From positions 1 to 64,000 of the forward strand of contig NZ_CABPSL010000012.1 of NCBI RefSeq assembly GCF_902459665.1: a stretch of DNA of 64,000 nt, given 5' to 3'. Source of the stretch: Pandoraea cepalis (GTDB lineage Bacteria > Pseudomonadota > Gammaproteobacteria > Burkholderiales > Burkholderiaceae). The first letter of the stretch is position 1, and the number at the start of each line of letters is the position of its first letter. The position numbers were made by a program, and so were the translations under genes. This document shows, one piece after another, positions 9,039 through 18,154 of this stretch. The notes beneath the pieces were generated by a model, which was given only the letters and a program-made list of their open reading frames with translations, did not search any database and had not been told where the DNA came from.

Positions 9039-10396
9039 TGAAAACGCTGCTCGTCACGAATGCCGACGTGCTGGTCACCATGGATGCGGGCCGCCGCGAA
9101 ATTGCCCGAGGCGGCCTTTACATCGAGGACAACCGAATCGTGGCGGTCGGCACCCGCGATACGCTGCCCGACACGGCTGACGACGTGCTCGATCTGACCG
9201 GGCACGTCGTGATTCCCGGCCTGGTCAACACGCATCACCACATGTATCAGAGCCTCACGCGCGCCATTCCGGCGGCGCAGGACGGCGAACTGTTCAACTG
9301 GCTGACGAACCTGTATCCGGTGTGGGCGAACCTCACGCCGGAGATGATCCGCGTTTCGACCCAGACGGCCATGGCCGAGTTGCTGCTCTCGGGCTGCACC
9401 ACGTCGAGCGACCACCTGTACATCTACCCGAACGGTTGCAAGCTCGATCACAGCATCGAAGCGGCCGCCGAGATCGGCATGCGCTTTCATGCCAGCCGTG
9501 GCAGCATGAGCGTCGGGCAGAGTCAGGGCGGGCTGCCGCCCGATCGTGTCGTGGAGCGCGAAGACGACATTCTCACCGACACGCAACGTCTCATCGAGAC
9601 GTACCACGACGCAGGTCGCTACGCGATGCTGCGCGTGGTCGTGGCGCCGTGCTCGCCGTTTTCCGTGAGTCGTGACCTGATGCGCGAGTCGGCGACGATG
9701 GCGCGTCACTACGGCGTATCGATGCATACCCATCTGGCGGAGAACGTCAACGATATCGCCTACAGCCGCGAGATGTTCGGCATGACGCCGGCCGAGTACG
9801 CGCAGGATCTGGGCTGGGTCGGCCACGATGTCTGGCATGCCCACTGCGTGCAACTCGACGACGCGGGCATCGCGCTGTTCGCCAGGACCGGCACCGGCGT
9901 GGCGCATTGCCCGTGTTCGAACATGCGGCTCGCATCGGGCATCGCCCCGATTCGACGGATGCGTGACGCGGGCGTGCCCGTTGGGCTGGGGGTGGACGGA
10001 TCGGCGTCGAACGATGCGGCCAACATGATCGGCGAGGCGCGCCAGGCATTGCTGCTGCAACGCGTGGGCTTCGGTCCGAGCGCGATGACCGCGCGCGAGG
10101 CCCTGGAGATCGCTACGGTGGGGGGCGCGCGCGTGCTGGGGCGAGACGACATCGGCGTGCTCGCGCCCGGCATGGCGGCGGACTTCGTGGCGTTCGACAC
10201 ACGTGGCATCGGCATGGCGGGTGGCCTGCACGATCCGGTGGCGGCGCTGGTCTTCTGTAATCCCGGACAAGCCGCCTACAGCGTGGTGAACGGGCGGGTG
10301 GTGGTGCGCGAAGGGCGTCTGGCGACGCTCGACCTGCCGTCGCTCGTCACGCGTCACAACGCGCTGGCGCGGCAACTGGCCGAGGCATCCCGATAA
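9038..10396 (+). CDS. 8-oxoguanine deaminase (amidohydrolase)
   Basis: 452 residues from the ATG at 9038, 7 nt after a perfect GGAGG; a TTG at 9035 is also possible. It belongs to the metal-dependent amidohydrolases: HxH at residues 66-68 (NTHHHMYQ), the MHTHLAENVND and WHAHCVQLDD histidines, and the DGSASNDAANM aspartate are present. It resembles the 8-oxoguanine/hydroxydechloroatrazine deaminase subgroup. 8-oxoguanine deaminase makes urate and ammonia, which fits the neighbouring urate hydroxylase genes. Guanine or another purine deaminase activity is the main alternative. Confidence 0.88.
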   Translation: MKTLLVTNADVLVTMDAGRREIARGGLYIEDNRIVAVGTRDTLPDTADDVLDLTGHVVIPGLVNTHHHMYQSLTRAIPAAQDGELFNWLTNLYPVWANLTPEMIRVSTQTAMAELLLSGCTTSSDHLYIYPNGCKLDHSIEAAAEIGMRFHASRGSMSVGQSQGGLPPDRVVEREDDILTDTQRLIETYHDAGRYAMLRVVVAPCSPFSVSRDLMRESATMARHYGVSMHTHLAENVNDIAYSREMFGMTPAEYAQDLGWVGHDVWHAHCVQLDDAGIALFARTGTGVAHCPCSNMRLASGIAPIRRMRDAGVPVGLGVDGSASNDAANMIGEARQALLLQRVGFGPSAMTAREALEIATVGGARVLGRDDIGVLAPGMAADFVAFDTRGIGMAGGLHDPVAALVFCNPGQAAYSVVNGRVVVREGRLATLDLPSLVTRHNALARQLAEASR

Positions 10397-10615
10397 GGCC
10401 CTGCCGCACCGGCCGCACCTTCACGGTGTGCGGCGCGGCGCGGCAACGGGCCGGCGGGACGTCGGGGGTGGTGTGCCTGGACTCCGGGCATGCTGCCGTG
10501 CGGTTCGGCGGAGCGGTGGGGGCCGCTCCGCCGGTAAAAACCTCGCGGGAGCCCCGAGGCGAATCGATGGCGCAGGTAAGCGCGGGTAACGGCAGGTGAC
10601 GACTGCGGCGACGGC

Positions 10616-11554
10616 CTAGGTCTGGGGGCGCATCTCAAGCAACGTCCGCGTGGCGTCGGAGATGACGCTGCGTAGCCAGCGCACCTCATCCGAATAGTGC
10701 GTGCGTTCGTGCCACAACTGGTAATACTGCATCGGCGGGAAGTCGATGGGCGCTTCGAGCACGGTGAGCGGCAGAAACTCGGCGTAATAGTCGGCGAACA
10801 GGCGCGTCGTGGTGAAGATCAGATCGGATTTGAGCAAAACGTAAGGCGCCAGATTGAAATACGGAATCGTCACGACCACATTGCGCTTCAGGCGCTCGCG
10901 CGCGAGGTGCATGTCGATCGCGCCGCGTTGCGCAACGGAATAGGGCGTCGGAGCGAGATGCGGGCTGGCGAGATACTGGTCGAGTGTGAGGCCGCGTTTG
11001 GCGTAGGGGTGCGTATTGCGCACCAGGCAAACGATCTGATCGACGAACAAGTTCGAGAGGTGAAGCTGCTCCGGCGGCTCGGGCCAGTTGCCGATCACGA
11101 TGTCGACCTTGCCGTCTTCGAGGGCGTGCTCATAGTCGAAGGCGGGCCCCAGCGAATGGAGTTCGAGCTGGGCGTTGGGTGCCTGCTGGCGAAAGCGCTC
11201 GACGACTGTCGGTACGAATAGCGTATTCAGATAGTCGGGCGAGCCGATGCGGAACGTGCGTACTGTCGTCGCCGGATCGAAATTCGATTGCTGAACCGTG
11301 ATGCGCTCAATCTCGCGCAAAGCGTTCTGTGTGGGCTCCAGCAGCGATTGACCGTACTCCGTGGGCACCATGCCCGATTTGCCGCGCACCAGCAGCGGAT
11401 CGCCGGTGATGTCGCGCAACCGCCGCAGCGCCGCGCTGATCGCCGGCTGCGACTGGTTCAGCTTGACGGCCGCGCGCGTCACGCTGCGCTCGATCAGCAA
11501 GGTATGAAGGACGCGCAGCAAATAAGTGTCAATCGGTTCGCGGTTCTGGCTCAT
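10616..11554 (-). CDS. LysR family transcriptional regulator
   Basis: 312 residues from the ATG at 11554 (MSQNREPIDTYLLRVLHTLL); upstream in-frame ATGs would add 24 residues not typical of LysR proteins. The N-terminal winged helix-turn-helix contains SVTRAAVKLNQSQPAISAAL at residues 22-41, followed by the periplasmic-binding-like effector domain. It sits downstream of, and convergent with, the permease/8-oxoguanine deaminase pair, so it may control purine use, but no operator was identified. No good Shine-Dalgarno is visible, so the start is less certain than the family. Confidence 0.88.
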   Translation of the reverse strand: MSQNREPIDTYLLRVLHTLLIERSVTRAAVKLNQSQPAISAALRRLRDITGDPLLVRGKSGMVPTEYGQSLLEPTQNALREIERITVQQSNFDPATTVRTFRIGSPDYLNTLFVPTVVERFRQQAPNAQLELHSLGPAFDYEHALEDGKVDIVIGNWPEPPEQLHLSNLFVDQIVCLVRNTHPYAKRGLTLDQYLASPHLAPTPYSVAQRGAIDMHLARERLKRNVVVTIPYFNLAPYVLLKSDLIFTTTRLFADYYAEFLPLTVLEAPIDFPPMQYYQLWHERTHYSDEVRWLRSVISDATRTLLEMRPQT

Positions 11555-11702
11555 AAGGAATATAACAATCCGCATATGTCGGACTGTGAATTGCATAAGG
11601 AAATCATTATGAAGCACAATTCCCATACGCTTCTATAGCGGAAAGCCCCTACCGGCGACCTTGGCGCCTGTCGTTCGCGAGGCGACAGGCGCTGTAACAA
11701 CG

Positions 11703-12230
11703 TTAATCGCGGGCTGGCTGCACGGTCGGGTCCCACGCGAGTTTGCCCGCGTCGGGGGCGGCGACCGACAGCGGCTGCTGTGCCGAGCCCGCGTAAAACA
11801 CGAGCAGTTCGGCACCGGCATCGCCCGTCCGTCCTCGATGGGGCACATCGACCAGTTCCATGATTGTCTGCCCGGCGGTAAACGAGCGTTGTGTGCCGTT
11901 ATCGGCGCGCTCGACGGTCAACTGGCCCGACGTCACATAGCCAATGGCGGGCATGGGGTGGAGGTGCCAGTCCAGCCGGGTGTTCGGGGCAATGGAGATA
12001 CGCACGAGCGTGGGTTCAGGAACGCCGCTCGGGTAGGCCGTGTAGGCGGTCTGGTCCCATGATGACGAGGATTTGACGAGGATTTCGGTGCTCACGCCGG
12101 AGGGGCGGGCCTCGGCACCGGCCAGCGCCGAGGTCGTCAACAGCGGGGCGGCGCTCAGCAGGGCAAGGAGCGCGCGGCAGCGGGCATGCAAGGCGCGTGA
12201 GGCGGTCATCGAAAAGCGGATAGCGGTCAT
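11703..12230 (-). CDS. Exported cupin-domain protein
   Basis: 175 residues: an N-terminal signal peptide (hydrophobic run with LALLSAAPLLTTSALAG, likely cleaved after residue 38-42), then a single small cupin barrel. The metal-site motif DWHLHPMPAIGYVTSG supplies two histidines; a third is in VDVPHRG. The substrate is unknown. A second in-frame ATG seven codons in is an alternative start. It is monocistronic, reading away from ybiT. Confidence 0.8.
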   Translation of the reverse strand: MTAIRFSMTASRALHARCRALLALLSAAPLLTTSALAGAEARPSGVSTEILVKSSSSWDQTAYTAYPSGVPEPTLVRISIAPNTRLDWHLHPMPAIGYVTSGQLTVERADNGTQRSFTAGQTIMELVDVPHRGRTGDAGAELLVFYAGSAQQPLSVAAPDAGKLAWDPTVQPARD

Positions 12231-12625
12231 GGCTGGAATGAGAGTGTGGATGTGGGCGATGGAATCGCCGGAGCGAGCCCAAAAAAATCACGAGGAAAGA
12301 TCGAGGAAAGGGCAGAAAAAGGAAAAAAGCCGGCCGCTCCGGCGTGTTTGACCGCGTCGGTCGGCGCGTTGCGGGTGCTAATGCCGAACCTGCGCAGACT
12401 CAAGCGCACGCATACGCGCAGGCACAGGCGCGGACGACGCACCGATTGACGTGGCTTCGGCCAGCGTAAGGCAGTCGATGGCCTGTCGGCCCCTGCGTAC
12501 GCCACAATTCGGATGCTTCACAACCGCTGGGGGCGGCCCGGGGCGCATGACATGCATCGGTGTTAAAATGTCAGGTTTCGTGGCGCAATTTCGTGCCGCC
12601 GCACCTCATCACCCGGATACCACCT
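12231..12625. other. Intergenic, no gene seen
   Basis: 395 bp separating the divergent cupin gene and ybiT. It holds an A-rich stretch near 12290-12330 and must contain both promoters. Short open frames here have arginine-rich, family-less translations and are not called. Confidence 0.5.
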
Positions 12626-14221
12626 GTGCTGTCTACTGCCAATATCACGATGCAATTCGGCGCGAAGCCGCTCTTCGAGAACATCTCCGTCAAGTTCGGC
12701 GGGGGCAACCGCTACGGCCTGATCGGCGCCAACGGTTGCGGCAAATCGACGTTCATGAAGATCCTTGGCGGCGATCTGGAGCCGAGCGGGGGCAACGTCA
12801 TGCTCGAGCCGAACGTTCGCCTGGGCAAGCTCAAGCAGGACCAGTTCGCGTATGAAGAGATGCGCGTGCTCGATGTCGTGATGATGGGACACACCGAGAT
12901 GTGGGCGGCCATGAGCGAGCGCGACGCCATCTACGCCAATCCGGAGGCGACGGACGACGACTACATGCACGCGGCCGAGCTCGAGGCGAAGTTCGCCGAG
13001 TACGACGGCTACACGGCCGAAGCGCGTGCCGGCGAACTGTTGCTCGGCGTGGGCATTCCGACGGACCAGCATCAGGGGCCGATGAGCAATGTTGCGCCGG
13101 GCTGGAAGCTGCGGGTGCTGCTCGCGCAGGCGTTGTTCTCGAATCCGGACGTGCTGCTGCTCGACGAACCGACCAACAACCTGGACATCAACACGATCCG
13201 CTGGCTGGAAGACGTGCTCAACGAGCGCAACTCCACCATGATCATCATCTCGCACGATCGCCACTTTTTGAATGCCGTGTGTACGCACATGGCGGATATG
13301 GACTACGGCACGCTGAAGATCTACCCGGGCAACTACGACGACTACATGCTCGCCTCGGCCCAGGCCCGTGAACGCCAGATGGCGGCAAGCACGAAGGCGA
13401 AGGAGCGTATCGCCGACCTGCAGGACTTCGTACGTCGTTTCTCGGCGAACAAGTCGAAGGCGCGTCAGGCGACAAGCCGTCTCAAGCAGATCGACAAGAT
13501 CAAGGTGGAGGACATCAAGCCGTCGTCGCGTCAGAATCCGTTCATCCGCTTCGAGTTTGAGAAGAAGCTGCACAATCTGGCGTTCGAATTCGAAGGCATT
13601 TCGAAGTCGTACGATCGTCAGATCTTCAAGAACGTCTCCGGCGCCGTGCGCGCAGGCGAACGTGTGGCGATCATCGGCGAGAACGGCGCAGGCAAGACTA
13701 CGCTGCTTCGCAGCCTGATGGCGGCGTTGCCGGTCGACGCGGGCGATGTGAAGTGGGCGGAGAACGCGAACATCGGTTACATGCCGCAAGACACGTCGGA
13801 AGCGTTTCCGCAAGACCTGACGCTCACCGACTGGATGACGCAGTGGGGCAAGGAGGGAGACGACGATCAGGTGATTCGTGGCTCGCTCGGCCGTCTGCTC
13901 TTCGGTGGCGACGACGTGCGCAAATCGGTGCGTGTGCTCTCCGGGGGCGAGAAGGGCCGCATGATCTGGGGCAAGCTGATGCTGGGCCGTCACAATGTGC
14001 TGATGATGGACGAGCCGACCAACCACATGGACATGGAGTCGATCGAGTCGCTGCAGATCGCGCTCGACAAGTATCCGGGCACGCTGGTGTTCGTCTCCCA
14101 TGACCGGGAATTCGTGTCGGGCCTGGCCACGCGTGTCATCGAAGTGAAGAACGACGGTACGCTCATTGATTACCAAGGCACGTACGACGAATATCTGGCG
14201 AGCCAGGGCGTGGAAGTCTGA
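12626..14221 (+). CDS. ybiT: ABC-F family ATPase YbiT
   Basis: 531 residues from a GTG at 12626, chosen because it gives the family N-terminus [12 protein letters not shown]; the upstream ATG would add 22 unrelated residues. Two ABC ATPase domains: Walker [10 protein letters not shown] (34-42) and GENGAGKTT (351-359), Walker [12 protein letters not shown] in the first and [10 protein letters not shown] in the second. The second signature is LSGGEKGRM, while the first is the degenerate APGWKLRV typical of this subgroup. There are no membrane helices. ABC-F proteins act on the ribosome during translation. Length matches E. coli YbiT (about 530). A strong terminator follows. Confidence 0.93.
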   Translation: MLSTANITMQFGAKPLFENISVKFGGGNRYGLIGANGCGKSTFMKILGGDLEPSGGNVMLEPNVRLGKLKQDQFAYEEMRVLDVVMMGHTEMWAAMSERDAIYANPEATDDDYMHAAELEAKFAEYDGYTAEARAGELLLGVGIPTDQHQGPMSNVAPGWKLRVLLAQALFSNPDVLLLDEPTNNLDINTIRWLEDVLNERNSTMIIISHDRHFLNAVCTHMADMDYGTLKIYPGNYDDYMLASAQARERQMAASTKAKERIADLQDFVRRFSANKSKARQATSRLKQIDKIKVEDIKPSSRQNPFIRFEFEKKLHNLAFEFEGISKSYDRQIFKNVSGAVRAGERVAIIGENGAGKTTLLRSLMAALPVDAGDVKWAENANIGYMPQDTSEAFPQDLTLTDWMTQWGKEGDDDQVIRGSLGRLLFGGDDVRKSVRVLSGGEKGRMIWGKLMLGRHNVLMMDEPTNHMDMESIESLQIALDKYPGTLVFVSHDREFVSGLATRVIEVKNDGTLIDYQGTYDEYLASQGVEV

Positions 14222-14253
14222 GTCGCGTTCGGCCTCCGTCGTTCAAACGAAAG

Positions 14254-14275
14254 AACCCGCTTCGGCGGGTTTTTT
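14254..14275 (+). terminator. Intrinsic terminator of ybiT
   Basis: 7-bp stem aacccgc / gcgggtt closed by a ttcg tetraloop and followed by a T-run, 33 bp past the ybiT stop. Confidence 0.92.
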
Positions 14276-14318
14276 CATTGGCGCTGCGGCGTTCCAGTTC
14301 GCCGAGCGGTCTGACGGT

Positions 14319-15518
14319 TCAACCGTCCTTTCCGTCAACCCGCGCCGTCACCAGATAGGGCGCATAGCGCATCAGATAGACGGCAAATGCCGCTAGCCAG
14401 CACACGCCCGCTGCGTCAATCCAGACGCTTGTGGCACCCCTCGCCAACCAGGGGCCGAAGACGCGCAAGAGCGCCGCGGCAATGATCAATCCGTAACCGG
14501 CCATCTCGAAGCGCCCGGCGATCAGCGCGCGGCCGGTATGTCCCAGTGCCGTGCGCGTGATCATGCCCATGATGGCGCACCCGATCGCGCCGACCGTCAA
14601 GGCGTGGATCGCAAGGGAGTGCGCAATCGTTCCAGCCGCCGCGAGCGCCAGAAGCGCAAAGCCGATCGGAATCCACGCATAGGCCACATGCAGGATCGCC
14701 AGTATCGGTCGAGGCCCGACACGCCAGGAACGCCATCCTGCCAGCCGGATACCGTGAATCAGCACCGTGAATCCGGCGCACACGATCGTCACGGCGGGCA
14801 CCGACAGGAATGCATCTGCGAGGAGCGTGATGACGACGCTCGGGGCGGCCAGCGTTTCAATCCATTTCCAGCGCTTCGCGGAATAGCCCGGCACCGCGTT
14901 CGTGGTGAACATCGGCACCACGCGCCCCGCGATCACCGTCACGAACATGACGACCAGTCCGATGGCGGCGTAAGCGGCCTGTAATGAGAGATCAACGCGT
15001 CCTTGCCACGCCCACCAGTGGAAGAGGGCGTTCAACGCGCCGAAAGCGCCGAGGGCGACGGGGAGAAATAGGTTGCGACGATTGTTCGCCTTGATCAGCA
15101 CGCGCATCAGCACGATGGCAACCACGGGAAGAAAAAGGGAATCGACGCCCGCAGCGAGCCATTCCGGCCCGTAATAAACAAGTACGCGTCCCGCTGCCCA
15201 CAAGCCCCACAGCCACATAAGCGGTGCACCCCGAGGCGTATCGAGCGAGGTCCACGCGCGAACCGCGGTGAGCAAAAATCCCACGATGATGGCGGCGAAG
15301 CCGCCAAATATCATCTCGTGAACGTGCCAGACGAGGCCGTTCATGGGCGCGGCCCGACCGGCGACCGGATAGCCGTGAAGCGCGGCCAGCCATAGCGCAA
15401 TGGCCAATGCCGCAAAGCCTGCGCCGCCTAGGTAAAACGAGCGAAAGCCAAGCCGAAGCAGGGGCAGCCCGGGGACCGATTGCGACGATGGTCTCGTGGT
15501 GGGTTGGCTGATTGACAT
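14319..15518 (-). CDS. nnrS: NnrS family protein (nitric-oxide stress, haem/copper membrane protein)
   Basis: 399 residues, almost wholly hydrophobic with about 12 membrane segments. NnrS landmarks are LGFRSFYLGGAGFAALAIA near the N-terminus, the histidine-rich MNGLVWHVHEMIFGG, and AGRVVPMFTTNAVPG in the middle. NnrS proteins are haem- and copper-containing inner-membrane proteins that reduce nitrosative stress. A GGAGGTCGCG ribosome site precedes the ATG. Directly upstream is an NsrR-like palindrome that spans the likely -10 element, so NO-responsive derepression is expected. No other denitrification gene is in the window. Confidence 0.92.
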   Translation of the reverse strand: MSISQPTTRPSSQSVPGLPLLRLGFRSFYLGGAGFAALAIALWLAALHGYPVAGRAAPMNGLVWHVHEMIFGGFAAIIVGFLLTAVRAWTSLDTPRGAPLMWLWGLWAAGRVLVYYGPEWLAAGVDSLFLPVVAIVLMRVLIKANNRRNLFLPVALGAFGALNALFHWWAWQGRVDLSLQAAYAAIGLVVMFVTVIAGRVVPMFTTNAVPGYSAKRWKWIETLAAPSVVITLLADAFLSVPAVTIVCAGFTVLIHGIRLAGWRSWRVGPRPILAILHVAYAWIPIGFALLALAAAGTIAHSLAIHALTVGAIGCAIMGMITRTALGHTGRALIAGRFEMAGYGLIIAAALLRVFGPWLARGATSVWIDAAGVCWLAAFAVYLMRYAPYLVTARVDGKDG

Positions 15519-15528
15519 CGCGACCTCC

Positions 15529-15561
15529 GCGATAAGATGTATTGTAAATACATCTTATCGC
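15529..15561 (-). promoter_or_regulatory. NsrR-type operator over the nnrS promoter
   Basis: Perfect inverted repeat of 15-bp arms (gcgataagatgtatt / aatacatcttatcgc) around a 3-bp centre. The inner arms AAGATGTATT / AATACATCTT match the published NsrR consensus closely. On the minus strand the centre contains TACAAT, a good -10 hexamer, placing the site over the nnrS promoter 11 bp ahead of its start codon. Confidence 0.85.
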
Positions 15562-15852
15562 ATCATTGGGCGATCTGGGAGAAATGTCCTTATGGGGGCG
15601 GCGTGACGATAGCGTTATTTGGCGAATGGGGCGGGCCCAATACCCTGACGAGAATGCGTGCCTTTTGGACACCCGATGCCGTAGACGCGTTGGCCCGATG
15701 TGGGCAATCGGTGCTTGCGTCATCTGAGCGCAACTTAGGAATCGCGGAAGCTGCGTGTCGGAGTCGACTGATTTCGTCGCAGGCGTGCGAGATGCGTGGG
15801 CGCGCGGACTACAATGATCGCTCGTCGGGAACCTCCCAGCAGGAGACATCGC
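15562..15852. other. Intergenic upstream of aldehyde dehydrogenase
   Basis: About 290 bp with no credible gene; it holds the aldehyde dehydrogenase promoter. The NsrR palindrome at its left edge could also affect this plus-strand gene, but it is about 290 bp from that start. Confidence 0.45.
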
Positions 15853-17286
15853 ATGATCACGTACGACAAATTTTTCATCGACGGCCGGTGGGTGACGCCG
15901 GTTGGGCGCGCAACGCTGGACGTCTTTCATTCGGCGGACGGGACGCTCATGGGCCGCATTCCCGAGGGCGCAACGGACGACGTGCAGGCGGCCGTTGCCG
16001 CCGCGCTGAATGCGCGCGATCGCTGGGCGGCCACGCCGCCTGCCGAGCGGGCCGTCTACCTGCGCAGGATTGCTGCGGGCCTGAAGGCTCGCACGGACGC
16101 GCTCGCGCAAGTCATCACCGGTGAGACCGGCATGCCGATCAAGCTGGCTCGCGCCATTCAGGTGGGCGGACCTGTCTATCACTGGAATCAATACGCTGAA
16201 TTGGCCGAAACATTCGAATTTGAAGCGCACGTCGGCAATTCGCTGGTGGTGCGCGAGCCGGTCGGCGTGGTGGCGGCGATCACGCCGTGGAATTACCCGC
16301 TGAATCAAATCACGCTGAAGGTGGCGCCGGCCCTGGCGGCCGGTTGCACGGTGGTGCTCAAGCCGTCGGAAGTGGCGCCTTTCAACGCATTTATCCTGGC
16401 CGAGGTCATCGCCGAAGCGGGGCTGCCGCCGGGGGTGTTCAATCTGGTGACCGGGCTCGGGCCGGTGGTCGGTGAGGCGTTGGCGCGGCATCCGAACGTC
16501 GACATGGTGTCCTTTACGGGATCGACGCGGGCAGGTAAGCGCGTGTCCGAAGTCGCGTCGCAGACGGTCAAACGGGTCGCACTGGAACTCGGCGGGAAAT
16601 CGGCATCGGTCGTGCTCGACGATGCCGATCTCGCCGCCGCGGTCAAAGGCACGCTCAACGCCTGCTATCTGAATTCCGGCCAGACGTGTTCGGCGCACAC
16701 GCGCATGCTCGTGCCTGCCTCACGTTATGAGGAAGTCAAGGCATTGGCGAAGGAGGCTGTCGCGCGCTTCACGCTGGGCGATCCGCGCGAGGAAACGACG
16801 CGTCTCGGACCGTTGGCGTCCGCCGCACAGCGCGAACGAGTTCAGACCTATATCCGCAAAGGTCTGGCGGAAGGCGCGGAGTTGATCGCGGGCGGGGATG
16901 CTGTGCCGGCCGGCTTCGAGGCGGGGTTCTTCGTACAGCCGACGGTGCTGGGCCGCGTGGCGCCCGACGCGACGGTCGCGCAGGAAGAGATTTTCGGTCC
17001 GGTGCTCTCGATCATCACGTATCAGGACGAGGCCGACGCCGTGCGTATCGCCAACGACTCGATCTACGGGCTGGGCGGCGGCGTGTGGTCGGGCGACGAG
17101 GCGCGCGCGGTGCGGGTGGCGCGTCAGATCCGCACGGGACAAGTGGATATCAATGGCGGGGAATTCAACGTGAGGGCGCCGTTCGGCGGATTCAAACAGT
17201 CCGGGCACGGACGTGAGAACGGCGTGTACGGCTTCGAGGAGTTCCTCGAGTACAAGTCGCTTCAGTTCAAGGCTGCGAAGTCGTAG
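15853..17286 (+). CDS. NAD(P)-dependent aldehyde dehydrogenase
   Basis: 477 residues from the ATG at 15853, six bases after AGGAGA; an earlier in-frame start would add 19 arginine-rich residues. Aldehyde dehydrogenase superfamily: cofactor-fold TPWNYPLNQ and KPSEVAPFN, general base Glu245 ([10 protein letters not shown]) and nucleophile Cys279 (NSGQTCSA), with the usual spacing of 34, plus the C-terminal [14 protein letters not shown]. It oxidises an aldehyde to its acid; the substrate cannot be fixed from sequence. It is monocistronic, and its last 20 bp overlap the convergent DUF1289 gene. Confidence 0.92.
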   Translation: MITYDKFFIDGRWVTPVGRATLDVFHSADGTLMGRIPEGATDDVQAAVAAALNARDRWAATPPAERAVYLRRIAAGLKARTDALAQVITGETGMPIKLARAIQVGGPVYHWNQYAELAETFEFEAHVGNSLVVREPVGVVAAITPWNYPLNQITLKVAPALAAGCTVVLKPSEVAPFNAFILAEVIAEAGLPPGVFNLVTGLGPVVGEALARHPNVDMVSFTGSTRAGKRVSEVASQTVKRVALELGGKSASVVLDDADLAAAVKGTLNACYLNSGQTCSAHTRMLVPASRYEEVKALAKEAVARFTLGDPREETTRLGPLASAAQRERVQTYIRKGLAEGAELIAGGDAVPAGFEAGFFVQPTVLGRVAPDATVAQEEIFGPVLSIITYQDEADAVRIANDSIYGLGGGVWSGDEARAVRVARQIRTGQVDINGGEFNVRAPFGGFKQSGHGRENGVYGFEEFLEYKSLQFKAAKS

Positions 17287-17482
17287 AGCGGCTCTCGCAA
17301 AAACGCATCGCCTTGCCCTCGCGGGTGATGCGCGCCCACACGGCGGCCTTCTCGGCGTCGGTCAAGAATACCCAGTTCGACACTTCGTCGGCGGTGCGCC
17401 CGCAACCCTTGCAGACGTCGTCGAAGAGCGTCGAGCAAACGCCAATGCAGGGGCTGTCGGGGCGGTCGTGCAATTCGGACAT
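17267..17482 (-). CDS. DUF1289 domain-containing small protein
   Basis: 71 residues from the ATG at 17482. It contains the DUF1289 core with four cysteines in a CIGVC...CKGCGR arrangement ([20 protein letters not shown]), suggestive of metal or Fe-S binding, followed by [21 protein letters not shown] six codons upstream is an alternative start. The 3' end overlaps the aldehyde dehydrogenase gene tail-to-tail by 20 bp. Function is unknown. Confidence 0.88.
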   Translation of the reverse strand: MSELHDRPDSPCIGVCSTLFDDVCKGCGRTADEVSNWVFLTDAEKAAVWARITREGKAMRFCESRSTTSQP

Positions 17483-17651
17483 AGGGGGCGTGTCGGCCAA
17501 AGGCGGGATGGGCGTTCAAAGCAGGCGCCATTATCGCATTGATGGCCCGATTGCCGTTGAATCCCCTACGGCAGGGGCTTGGCGGTGGACATGCTGGTGA
17601 GTTTCAGGTGGGGGCTGGGGCCGGCCCAAGGGATAGCCATAAGGACGATTT

Positions 17652-18074
17652 ATGTTGCGTAGCTGGCAACTGTTTGCGCTGGGCTCGGCGTTCTTTGCCG
17701 CGCTGACGGCGGTTTTCGGAAAGCTCGGGGTGGCGCAGGTCAACTCGAACATGGCCACGCTGATACGCACGGTCATCATCTTCGCCGTGACATTGGCGAT
17801 CGTGGGCATGCGCGGCGAGTGGCAGCGGCCGGCGAGCCTGAGCGCAAACACATGGTTGTTTCTGGTGCTCTCCGGCGTGGCGACCGGTTTGTCGTGGCTT
17901 TGCTACTTCCGTGCGCTGCAGTTGGGGCCCGTGTCGGGCGTTGCGCCGCTCGACAAGCTCAGCGTGGCGATGGCGATGATCATTGGTTGGAGCGTGCTCG
18001 GTGAACCGTTCTCGCTCAAGGAAGCCCTTGGCGGTGCGCTGATCGTCGCGGGCGCCCTCGTGCTGGTGTTCTGA
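17652..18074 (+). CDS. EamA-family transporter, single-domain
   Basis: 140 residues with about five hydrophobic helices forming one EamA (DMT superfamily) domain; most relatives carry two such domains in about 300 residues. It ends GEPFSLKEALGGALIVAGAL, the usual end of an EamA repeat, so it looks like an intact half-size protein that would work as a dimer, not a truncation. AAGGACG precedes the ATG. The substrate is unknown. Confidence 0.88.
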   Translation: MLRSWQLFALGSAFFAALTAVFGKLGVAQVNSNMATLIRTVIIFAVTLAIVGMRGEWQRPASLSANTWLFLVLSGVATGLSWLCYFRALQLGPVSGVAPLDKLSVAMAMIIGWSVLGEPFSLKEALGGALIVAGALVLVF

Positions 18075-18154
18075 GCTTTTGCTGGGGATGATGTCGACGC
18101 GGGGCACCGGGCGGCGGTCCGGTGACGATCCGCCCCAGCCGGACGTTCGCTTGG

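Noticed and set aside
10404-10435. gccgcac/gtgcggc stem after the deaminase gene considered as terminator
   Set aside because: It is only a 7-bp stem with a 9-nt loop and no T-run, so termination could not be supported.
12563-14176. 537-codon open frame antisense to ybiT
   Set aside because: It lies within a gene with clear ABC-F motifs on the other strand; the translation is low-complexity and lacks a ribosome site.
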